The notes beneath the pieces were generated by a model. The model worked only from the letters and a program-made list of their open reading frames with translations, made no database searches and was not told the origin of the DNA. 64,000 nt of DNA, taken from the NCBI GenBank assembly GCA_963556145.1, contig OY744469.1, positions 5,614,767-5,678,766 of the forward strand. Direction: 5' to 3'. Positions 21,991 through 31,178 of this stretch are shown piece after piece (the first letter of the stretch is position 1; every line of letters begins with the position of its first letter). The position numbers and the translations under genes were made by a program. The stretch is from Hygrocybe punicea. Lineage: Eukaryota; Basidiomycota; Agaricomycetes; Agaricales; Hygrophoraceae.

Positions 21991-22563
21991 AGAGCCAGCA
22001 GTCCTTCACCAGCCGCCCAACTCACAGGATTCACTCCATACCGGACTAACGATACCGCTGCCATACATGTCCCCAAATATAGCCTTTCCCTTACCCATTT
22101 CCCTCCCACAAACTCATTTTAGCCAATTTTGGTGGATATTCATACACCTTTGTACCTCTCAAAAACATCATCTCATCACAGACGCAACTTGTTCTTGGCG
22201 GTAAAACTGTGTTTCGTCTGCTGAAAATTGTCACATAATTAAAAATCTTGCCTTGTCGATGCAGGCGAACAATTGCTTTGGACTGAATAGTCTTCTCCAG
22301 AGAACCTTGATTCAATCGTCTGGCCTTGCGCCGCCAGCTTTGCCGAGGTCTTCTGGACAGGGTGACGCTCCCCAGTGGTCGCGTGCATAACGTTGCTAGC
22401 GCGCTTCCGTGGTTGCACGACTTACGGTACCAGATGGTGCGCCGGGACATCAAGGCTATCTCGTTGCAGCCGTATTGGTGTGTGTTGAGGCCTGGAACTT
22501 GTGGTGTTAGTGCTTGGAGTGAAACTCCGACTGGACATGCATTTAATAAGACGTCTATGGGTC
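21991..22563. other. Flank between the LTR element and MITE; no clear gene
   Basis: Directly after the LTR element the frame that ended at ...YDLERR would continue for about 41 codons (RASSPSPAAQLTGFTPYRTN...) to a stop, which suggests an interrupted gene. A minus-strand frame at 22091-22453 (RRPRQSWRRKARRLNQGSLE) is basic but unrecognised. I assign no function. Confidence 0.3.
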
Positions 22564-22943
22564 TAGTGTTGCCACAGCTAAGGCTAATAGCTGGCTACTA
22601 GCCATTAGCTTAGCTGATTTTAGCTTAGCTGATGCCAGCTAAGCTAATGGCTAATCTCCAGCTAATGGCTAAGGCTAAAGTATTTCAGAAAGTTAGCTTA
22701 GCTGTAGCCGAAGCTAAGGGAAGATAAAAATAATATCATCTCAGAACAGCCTAGAAATACCTAAAAAGGATATCATACCTGACTAATAGTCATTAGCTTA
22801 GCTGACTTTAGCTTAGCCATAGCTGCAGCTAGTACTTGGCTAGTGGCTAAGGCTAAGACATTTTTCATGAATTAACTTAGCTTTAGCTGCAGCTAATTTA
22901 GCTGTGGCTAGGCTAGCTTAGCTGTGGCAACACTATATGGGTC
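22556..22943. mobile_element. 372-bp hAT-type MITE rich in AGCTAA repeats
   Basis: The element is 22564-22935. Its ends are inverted repeats, TAGTGTTGCCACAGCTAAG, and TATGGGTC flanks it on both sides (22556-22563 and 22936-22943). The whole interior is made of AGCTAAGC, TTAGCTTAGC and TAATGGCTA words in both orientations. It codes for nothing. The tip TAGTGTTG is shared with three other elements in this window. Confidence 0.9.
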
Positions 22944-23023
22944 TAACTTTTTTTTCTTCTTTCGTTGAGAACTAGACATTTCACAAGTCATGTACTTAGT
23001 ATCGGGGTTTGTTGGTCATACTG

Positions 23024-23657
23024 TAGTTGATTAGACCGATGAGGATTTTTTGTGATCAAATAATGTGCAAATATCCAGTCACACCTTAAAATTATTTGCA
23101 TTGTTATCTCGCTTGTGAAAATATTGTAGAAAATGATGTTATCTAAATGCAGTATTCATACAGAAAATAGTGCAGATAGAAAATACAATTATTTAAGTCT
23201 TTATTGTTTTCATTATTGTGTACATGTATTCAGAAAAAAGAAAAAGACCCAAATATTTAGGATTTCTGGCCGGATATCTATGGATCTTATTGTCAGGCAG
23301 ATCTTCAAGATATTTGGTCTCAAGATAATTCAGGCACAAGCCAAGTCTTGATTATCTGGAGACCAAATAGTCTAAAATTCTGACCTCACAATAAAAGCCA
23401 TAGATATCGGTCTAGAAATCCTAAATATATCATTTTCTCTTTTCTGAATACATGTTCACAATAATGAAAACAATAACGGCCTAAATAATTGTAATTTCTG
23501 TATGCACTATTTTCTGTGTGAATACCACTTTTAAATAATAATATTTTCTGCAATATTTTCACAAGGGAGATAACAATGCAAATAGTTTCAAAATGTGACT
23601 GGATATCTGCGTATTATTTGATTGCAAAAAATCCTCATCCGTCTCCTGTGTCAACTA
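23024..23657. repeat. 634-bp foldback element
   Basis: Two arms of about 310 bp are imperfect reverse complements, meeting near 23345 (GGCACAAGCCAAGTC). The outer ends read TAGTTGA and then GATGAGGATTTTTTG. Inner blocks such as ATATCCAGTCACA, TGAAAATATTG and CAGAAAATAGTGCA appear in both arms. It is AT-rich with no protein. The structure resembles the foldback at 2496-3142, but the sequence is unrelated. Confidence 0.75.
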
Positions 23658-25497
23658 AGGAAATTTGCTTTCAGCCGTGGCAAGCTGGAAGCGCTTCAAG
23701 CTCAAGCCCAAACTCGAGATCTAGCTCAAGGCCTTGGCCTCAAGCTTCATCATGATCAAGCCAAGTTCAATGTTTCAACGTCGAGCTCACTGAACCGAAG
23801 GGAGGAGATTTTGCTGATATTGGAACTGGTAGGAGACAAATTGGCCATTGAGTAGAATAGTGTTTGACCAAGGCTGATGGATCGACTGTGGTCGATTTGT
23901 GGTGTTGGGTTTAATGTAGGAGATCTGTTAACCTTGGGTTTGTAGGGCGTGGATGTATGAGGGCTGCTGGATGGGATGTCTGTGGTGGTGCTCTCTGTGT
24001 CTGCCTCACTTATCTCAATGACAGTGTAAAGCAAGGGAACATCGAAACCGAGTGGAATTGGGGGTAGGTCATGGTGGCTTGGCAGGTCAAAAGAATTTGG
24101 AAATGTCGGGTGACTGCATGGGCGAGGCCAGGGATGTGTCTTCTGTCCTTTCGGTTCCTTGTCAATATGGGCAAATACCTTCCCTGTGTCTGGCCCCACG
24201 CCTGTGGCAGAGATGCATCAGGACTGATAACCACGTAGACATCACGCAAGAAGAAACGCACATTCTGGCCAGTGCCGGGTGTGTTAGGGTCACGCAGGAT
24301 AAAGCATACTCTTTGGATTGCCATGGATGATTGTCAAGGGGTTGGGTAGTGTCCGAAGAGGCACGAGTGAGTGAGATTTGTGAGTTTGTTATCAGTCGCA
24401 CTATTCTTGATTTAAAGTAAACTCAGATTTTTTTTCTTTTCTGTTCTTTTGCCCCATCAGACTAAGACAATACTACTGTTGTCAGATCCACACTTTTTCT
24501 AGTAGTTTCTAACCTACTCAGTATTCCAACCGTTTCAATCTTTTCCTATGTAGTTCAAACGTGCTCAAAACATCCAGATGAATGGAACACCTGCACCCTG
24601 AATGACTTCAGAGGTGATCAGTTCAATATCAGTAAGTCCGAGTCCCATTACCTGGTATGAAACCATACTGATGGATTCATAGCGATCAGCCGGCTACCAG
24701 ACGACTAGTCTGAGGGGGGGAAAGAGAAACAGTTGTGAATGGCGGTGGAAAGGCATGAAGTGCATTTGCATGGGAAATCATTGAAATGGGAAATATACCG
24801 TTTGAAATGGGAAATTAAGCTGTACGTTCTCATGTCCATTTTTCTAAACAGATAGTTGACCCTCCCTGACAGAGTCTTCTTATTTTTTTCTATTCTCTCT
24901 TCATCTTGCTGTTGTTTCTTCTTATTTCAAGGTTGTGGAAGATGTTGTGAGGAACAATAAATGGTCCCTTTGCTTACTTGCTGCATGTCAACTCACTTCA
25001 GCAAATGCTGAAGTTACTGTAAGTACAATGTATTTTAATTCACCAGTGGAGAAGTAACTGATCCAAAGGGATGGGCCGACATTTAAATCAACAAGGCATC
25101 ATTGGCCTAAACGCTGCTGCATTTAGATGGCAAACTATGAATGTACAAGTGCCTGAGAAAAAAAGGTCAAGTGGCCGAAAAGTGATATGTAAAATTAACT
25201 GATCACTCTCCTACTAGGGCATGAATTCACATTAAAATAATTCCAGGGCATGGTAACCCCATCCATGCACTGCCAGGAATGCTGGCACTATGATAAGGAC
25301 ATACTAAGGCCATATCATTATGCCAGTAAATGGTAAAATGTTGCCGTTCTGCCACTGAAATGGTAATACCAGATATTTATTGACCAGCACGATATTACAT
25401 GAGCTAAGCCTAAAATAATTCTGTGCCAAGGTTAGAAGAGGTAATATTAGATCAGTGGCTGGGCAGCTGATTAGCAATTGTCAACTCCACCATGCCT
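23658..25497. other. Non-coding or degenerate region
   Basis: A minus-strand frame at 24010-24324 contains a protein-like stretch (GQNVRFFLRDVYVVISPDAS, then LPQAWGQTQGRYLPIL) that may be a relic of a transposon-linked protein. It has no intact gene context. From about 24420 to 25497 the sequence is AT-rich with no recognisable gene or repeat. Confidence 0.35.
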
Positions 25498-25815
25498 ATA
25501 ATAATAATTGTGTGAACTTGATGATGCTAGATAAGCTGATGCAATTAGTTGACTATATTCCAGGTCTATTATAACCCAATGTAGCCCATGCCCAATCCAC
25601 TGCAAACATGAAATATTTTGATCAACTGTAATAATAATTGGGTGAACTTGATGAGCTGATGTGACTGGTTGACTATCTTCCAGGCCCATTATAACCCACT
25701 GTAGCCCATGCTCAATCCTCTGCAAATGTGAGAAATTTTGATCAACTTTGATAATAATTATATGGACTTGGAAGGGATGACAATGCAAGATATGCCATTG
25801 CAACTAGCCAGCTAT
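25498..25815. repeat. Tandem duplication, about 120-130 bp unit, 2.5 copies
   Basis: Unit starts lie at about 25498, 25629 and 25751. Each begins ATAATAATT and a (G/T)G(T/G)GAACTTGAT-like segment, and includes TTGACTAT.TTCCAGG, CATTATAACCCA.TGTAGCCCATGC and TTTTGATCAACT. The copies are diverged by several percent and the third is partial. No coding role is seen. Confidence 0.7.
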
Positions 25816-26444
25816 CTGCTTATCAAATATCAACTCCGCCTAGACATACCGGGCTCTCCCCGGTTTCCTGATGTATGCGCAAGGAAAACTTGCCTGTTTT
25901 AGCCTCGCTGATCGTCTCCCCGACTCTTTGTTCTCCACCACAATCGTGTTGCCGAGATGTACCCTTGAATCCGACTTCTGGTTCAGTCTCTTCGGTGCGC
26001 CGAGAAAGGGGACTTGCGAGCTCACCTCACCAAGCTGCAATCGATGGTTGACACCCTCGCTGCCTGCGTTGAGAATTTTTATCGGCTGCTGCTCAACTCA
26101 TCGAAAAAGAGCTCACTGTCAGTGGCGTGACTCTTTATCTCCCAGGGATACGACCATCTGAAAGTCACGAAGAGCAGTGGGACGAAAGAAAAGGACGTGG
26201 CACCGCTGGTGCCCATAGTTCGTCCAGTACTTCAAATCGAGGTGGATGGCGTAAACGGAAAGCAAAAGGGCCGTGCAAACACAGCGAGAACTTCGAGCAA
26301 GAACGAAACTGTTTGTTAGCGTAGGTGAGCTGACCTCGCTCTATAACTTACGTCCGATTTGATATTATCGCCTCGACAAATTGATCGGCGTCAGTATTTA
26401 CCGCACCCTCAACATTCACCCATCCACTCTCGCCGTCATCCATC
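25816..26444. promoter_or_regulatory. Upstream region of the aryl-alcohol dehydrogenase gene
   Basis: No convincing gene is present; short open frames exist but none is recognised. Base composition becomes GC-richer than in the repeat arm to the left, marking the start of the gene island. No specific promoter motif can be assigned with confidence. Confidence 0.3.
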
Positions 26445-28032
26445 ATGCCTATCTTCGCTGTCGAACCGCCTCCACCCACCAAGCTCGGTCGTTATCGCCA
26501 GCTCGCGCCCCGTGCTGCTATTCATGTCTCCCCGTTGGTTCTGGGCGGGATGAGCATCGGCGACAAATGGGCTGACCTCGGCTTTGGCGCAATGGACAAG
26601 GAGTCTTCTTACAAGCTCCTTGACGCCTACTTCGACGCTGGCGGAAACTTTATCGATACTGCCAGCAACTAGTTAGTTGCCTGCATTTTCTCTGAGGTGC
26701 AGACCTCCCAATGACCACCGGGCCTATCCTAGCCAAGATGGATCTTCCGAGGCGGTCATCGGCGAGTGGGCCGAAGCCCGGGGGATCCGCGATCAGCTAA
26801 TTATCGCCACCAAGGTTTTTCAGTTATGCCAGAGTGCGCATGAGAGTGCGGGCCAGACTAACACTGTTTCTTGCACCTCTTCTTTCCAGTACTCGAACAA
26901 TATTTACGTTGGCGACAAGTCCATCAAGCAACATGTCAACTACGTTGTGAACAACCTCAAGACTCTCAAGATTAGCTTCGAAGCCAGTCTCAAGAAACTG
27001 AGAACGAGTTACGTCGATATACTCTTTGTCCATTTTTGGGACCTGCATACCTCCGTGGAGGAAATAATGGATGGTTTGCACAACCTTGTCGTCCAAGGGA
27101 AAGTGCTCTATCTTGTACGTCTTTTTCCTTCACGTCACCCTCATAATACGAAGAAACTCAGGACTTCCTGCAACCTTGCATCCATTGTAGGGTATTTCTG
27201 ATACTCCCGCCTGGATAGTGACCAAGGCAAACGCGTACGCGCGTCAATACGGCAAGACGCCATTTGTCGTTTTCCAGGCTGCGTATTCTGTCGTGCAGCG
27301 CGATATTGAACGTGAGATCCTTCCCATGTGTCGTCATGAAGGTATGGCATGTCCTGCAACTGCCCCGTCTCGCTCAAACAAAGGGAAAAAAATGACTCTT
27401 TTGCTTTACTCTTGTCTCCCTCAAGGTATTGCCCTCACTTTGTGGAATGTCCTCGCTGGAGGTCATATCAGGTCTGACGAGGAAGAGGAAAGGCGCCGCA
27501 AGACTGGAGAGCATGGGCGCACTGCCTGGGGAGCCTGGGAGCGTAACGCCGACGAGAAAAAGATGTGCGATGCCCTCGAAGTCGTCGCCAAGCAAGTCGG
27601 CGCGAAGCATATTACCGCTGGCGAGTAGTAACACTGGAGTAGCAAGAGTGGACAGCTGCTAACGAAAAAGCCCCCCCCCTCCCCCCCTTTTTTTACAGTC
27701 GCCATCGCATATACAATGCACAAGGCTCCTTATGTGTTCCCCATCATCGGAGGCCGAAAAATCGAGCACTTGCAGGCCAACATCGAAGCTCTCAGTGTCA
27801 GCCTCACTAGCGAACAGATGAAGTACATCGACGGAATTCTGCCTTTCGATAAGGGTTTCCCTGCGAGCCTCTTGGTGATTTCCTTCCTTGGTTTTTGCCC
27901 CTGTTTTATTTGTTAACACTGATTCACCCATCGTCTCAGGGAGAGTATGGTACCTACCCTTTCCTTCTTACGTCCTCTGCGACGTTCGATCTCCAGCCGC
28001 TCGTTCCTCCTGTTCCTCACATCGTTAACTGA
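26445..28032 (+). CDS. Aryl-alcohol dehydrogenase, aldo-keto reductase superfamily
   Basis: Seven exons join in frame: 26445-26671, 26733-26814, 26890-27114, 27191-27341, 27426-27620, 27699-27874 and 27940-28032. They encode 382 residues, the usual length for fungal aryl-alcohol dehydrogenases (AAD, AKR9 type). The enzyme reduces aromatic aldehydes with NADPH in the cytosol, part of lignin-aromatic metabolism. The tetrad can be read: Asp in [15 protein letters not shown], Tyr in the same motif, Lys in LIIATK and His in DILFVHFWD. Later family motifs are [26 protein letters not shown] and [13 protein letters not shown], which binds the NADP 2'-phosphate side. Intron 5 (27621-27698) only keeps frame with a GC donor (GCGAGT) and has a long C/T tract. 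No damage is seen. Confidence 0.9.
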
Positions 28033-28206
28033 TTGCACAGCGGACCGGGGTCAAATTTTCAGAATTTGGTTTGATGCAGATAAATGTACAAGTACGACTC
28101 GCTATATGTAAACTTCAGAGTTTGGTTTGATTCAGATAAATGTAATTTTTTTGTATCAGTGTCGTGTCCCAAAGGCGTGGTGGTGCAGTGTACACATACA
28201 TGTCGA

Positions 28207-29310
28207 TTAATTTTGAATGCAAGTAACATGTCTTGGATGCCATTTTCCATTTTCACCATCCTTTCCACTGTCTATCCATACTCGAGCCACAGGAGGAACA
28301 TGCGTTTCCATAGAAAGGACACGCTCACAACTTGTGCACCGATCTACAAAAATGCCTTGGTAAGAGCATAGGAGATCCTTGCGAAAAAGGCTCATGTGAG
28401 AAATGAGGAGGAAGCAAGATTGTGTGAGATATTAAAAACGCACCATGAAAACTTGAAACGAAACTCGAGGGTGGGAGTGCACCATCTTTGCCAGTTGTTG
28501 GGAAAGATCCTGATACGCAGTGTAATCAGATTTTGAATGGGGCGCTTTCTGGGTAAGTTGTCCCCGTCAGAAACACCTGCGGTCGGATAATATTGTTAAC
28601 TTCACTCTTTCGCGGGGACCAAAGGCGGTCACGGTTTCGATCACGAGGGCAGGTAAATGATGACCGTGCCAGAGAGTTATAAAGATCGTCAGGACATCAG
28701 GTACAGTAAAACGAACGATTACAGGTCGTTGAGTCGTCGGCTGTGCGGGACGGGTGCGCGCCCAGATGTGAAGCTTGGATTGGTGAGATTTGTTGAAACT
28801 ACGGATGTAGTCGGGTAGATCCTCCAGCCGCAACGGATTATCGTGGCTATTCTCTGGAAATAGGGATTCTGTGCGTATGGGAGATGATAGGTAAGGTTTT
28901 GGTGATTCCGGCGATGGTGGGCGTCTAGATCGGCAGGCGCAATGAGGCAGCATTTATAACCGGACAGAATCCTTGAATCTCTACCTCCGTTTTAGATTCT
29001 GCCTACGGCCGTTTGATTTCAAATCGCTTCTGTCCACCTTCTCGCTGTCTTGAGCAGAGCGCAAAGCCGCCTGCATGGTTTCAGAGCCCAATTTTTCCCT
29101 GAATTCCTTTATCTTCTGAAAATCTTGATGAATAATATGTTGAGATGGGATATCGTTGGTGGCAGGAGGACGGAGGAGTTGTAGAGGAACCTGTCGAAAC
29201 GCCTGCAGGTGTTCGTGCAGCTCTGAAATAGACTGGATATGGTTTCGCAGCGAGGCAAGTCGAGAAGAAGACTCCACTTCCATCGGGTCGGTCAGCGTTG
29301 CGCCCGTCAT
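28207..29310 (-). CDS. MED27: Mediator complex subunit 27 (Med27) homologue
   Basis: Minus-strand exons are 29310-28985, 28924-28606, 28548 to about 28444, and about 28390-28207. The protein starts MTGATLTDPMEVESS. It has a helical N-terminal part (RLASLRNHIQSISELHEHLQ), a middle domain and the C-terminal zinc-finger-like Med27 signature: DLLCSYQGIFVDRCTSCERVL, HVPPVARVW and WHPRHVTC. Med27 is a tail or upper-tail subunit of the Mediator co-activator that links activators to RNA polymerase II. Introns 1 and 2 keep frame with GT...AG. Intron 3 does not with its obvious GT donor; a GC donor two bases on (GGT then GCGTTT) restores frame, so that border is uncertain. The gene is divergent from the Sds3-like gene at 29469. 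Confidence 0.8.
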
Positions 29311-29468
29311 GTTCGGTTGCTTAGAGTCCTTCAAGATGGTGGTTCAAGTTCGAGGACGGCCGTGAACACCAAAACAGGACGAGTGCTCGTGATCATGACC
29401 GTGACGGGTCCACTGCAGTCCGGCCCGTTCTCACTGCAACCGCCAGCAACGCCAGAAACCAGCAGAAA
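29311..29468. promoter_or_regulatory. Shared divergent promoter, 158 bp between start codons
   Basis: The start codons of the Med27 homologue (minus) and the Sds3-like gene (plus) are only 158 bp apart. A GTGATCATGACCGTGAC palindrome-like stretch lies near 29387-29404. Both products act in transcription control, so co-expression is plausible, but this is inference from position alone. Confidence 0.5.
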
Positions 29469-30742
29469 ATGCCGCCGCAGCCAGGAGTGTTCGCCCTTCC
29501 CTTCACTTCGACTCACAACTTGAAATCACGAGTTAACCACGCCTCTGAATCCATGTCCGATATTAACTTCCAGCACCACCAGGAGCAGCAGCACTCCCAC
29601 CATCCGCCGCATCACCATCATCACGGTTCCAGCTATGTGGTCCCAGGGCCCAGCTCTCGGCCACACGGTATGCCATTGTTTTGCTTTGAATAGCGAGGTT
29701 TATTGGCTGACCGGCATATCGCGGTGTTTCGTCTCAGGGGGTTCGTCGGATGACAAGAGAGACAGGAAGAGGAGAGAGATCGCCGGAAAATTAGGCAAGG
29801 AAATGAATGATAGACGGGACGAGTGAGTTTCATTTTTCATTATCCTCCTCGTCATCTCTGACGAATTTATCCTCCCAAGTGGACGGCAATTTACGGAAAA
29901 TATAACCGCGTTACACAGTACCGCAATCCAGCTTTCTCACCGCCCGGAAATGGTCCCAATGTACACGCTGCGTATCTACGTACTCTCCCTCGAACGATCC
30001 GCCATCCTTGCCCAGCTTGAGGGCGAGGAGAAGCATGCGCTGGACGCAGTACAGACAGCTTATGAAGAGGAGCGGGAACGCGTGGAAGACGAGTGGAAGA
30101 GAGGGAGAGATAGAGTCCGGGAGCGTTTGTTGGAAGGCATCGAAGAGCGTAGGCGGAGAGCACGAGAGGAGAAAGAGGGTGAAGGAACTGTTGGAGGTAA
30201 GCCCGATGACCTCTCTCTGTTGACGTTTGCTTATTGATACCTTCCACTCTTACGTTGATACAGACGCATCGCTAGACGCGCAATCTCGTCCCCACATCAC
30301 ACGAAAACTCCGGAATAAACTCGGTACCTCGCCACCACCCACCCCGCTTGGTGCAACATATCCAGGTCTTGCGAACGGTGTCGGATATAACGGCAGTCTC
30401 CCAATAACCACGGGGCCATTTACGAATCCACATTCACTCGCTGTCGACGAGCTACCGTCACCGTTCCCACTTCCCCTAACGTCGACCACGTTTCCGAGTG
30501 GACATGGCGGCAGTGGGGGAGCTGGGGCCACGGGCGCAAGCGGCATCGGAAATGGGGCGAGGCGGAGAGCCAAGGGGACTGGAACCCACCAGAGTCAAGC
30601 AGGCATCGGGGGACTTGGGAAGAGTCTGGCCATGTTGGCTGTCAGTAAGGAGGGTGAGATCGAGGCCGATTTGGGTGAGATTCGGAGAGGAAATAAGAGG
30701 CGGAGAGCCACGGCGGTGTCGCTGGGCAAGGCCAACATCTGA
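29469..30742 (+). CDS. Sds3-like protein, Sin3 histone deacetylase complex
   Basis: Four exons (29469-29667, 29738-29822, 29919-30196, 30264-30742) join in frame to 346 residues. The N-terminus is His/Gln-rich (QEQQHSHHPPHHHHH). A basic block DDKRDRKRREIAGKLGKEMNDRRD leads into a long charged coiled coil (LRIYVLSLERSAILAQLE, AYEEERERVEDEWKRGRDRV, RERLLEGIEERRRRAREEK). A PHITRKLRNKLGTSPPPTP motif follows, then a Gly/Ser/Pro-rich tail ending in EIRRGNKRRRATAVSLGKANI. This order fits the Sds3/BRMS1 family (PF08598), scaffold subunits of the Sin3-Rpd3 deacetylase. The family call rests on the coiled-coil register and the RKLR motif, so it is fairly but not fully secure. Confidence 0.7.
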
Positions 30743-31178
30743 CGCGTGCAGGTCTGCTTTTGTAGAGGTTTCCGTCAATTTCAAAGACCTTGCAGATCGG
30801 TCTCGATCTGAGAGAACACGTGACAAAGTAACGTGACCGTACCTGGTAACCGGTGGAACGGTGCACGCCTGCGAGACCGTCGTAAGGCAGTTACAGGCTC
30901 AACTGGCAGATCCACGCTTTGCAGAGCGTCGCATTGCCAAGGCGTTACATTCCGCGTTAAACAAAAGGCCGTTGATTTCCGGCAAGCATGGATCAGGAAG
31001 CAAGCAACAGACACAGCTTGTCTTAGTGCGGCCAAGTCGTGCCGTCCCAGTTTTTTCCTCTCAAAGGTGATCTTCCTTGTTTTGACGTCGACGAAGACGG
31101 ACGTTTCCGTTTCATCTTGGTGTGTGCTCAGCATTTGCTTCGTCGAGCGCTGTATCTCATATCACGAAAGTTCTTCTC
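30743..31178. other. Intergenic region before the low-complexity gene
   Basis: Several short open frames overlap but none is recognised. CACGTGAC and AACGTGAC words occur at about 30816-30836. The region most likely holds the terminator of the Sds3-like gene and the promoter of the gene at 31179. Confidence 0.35.
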
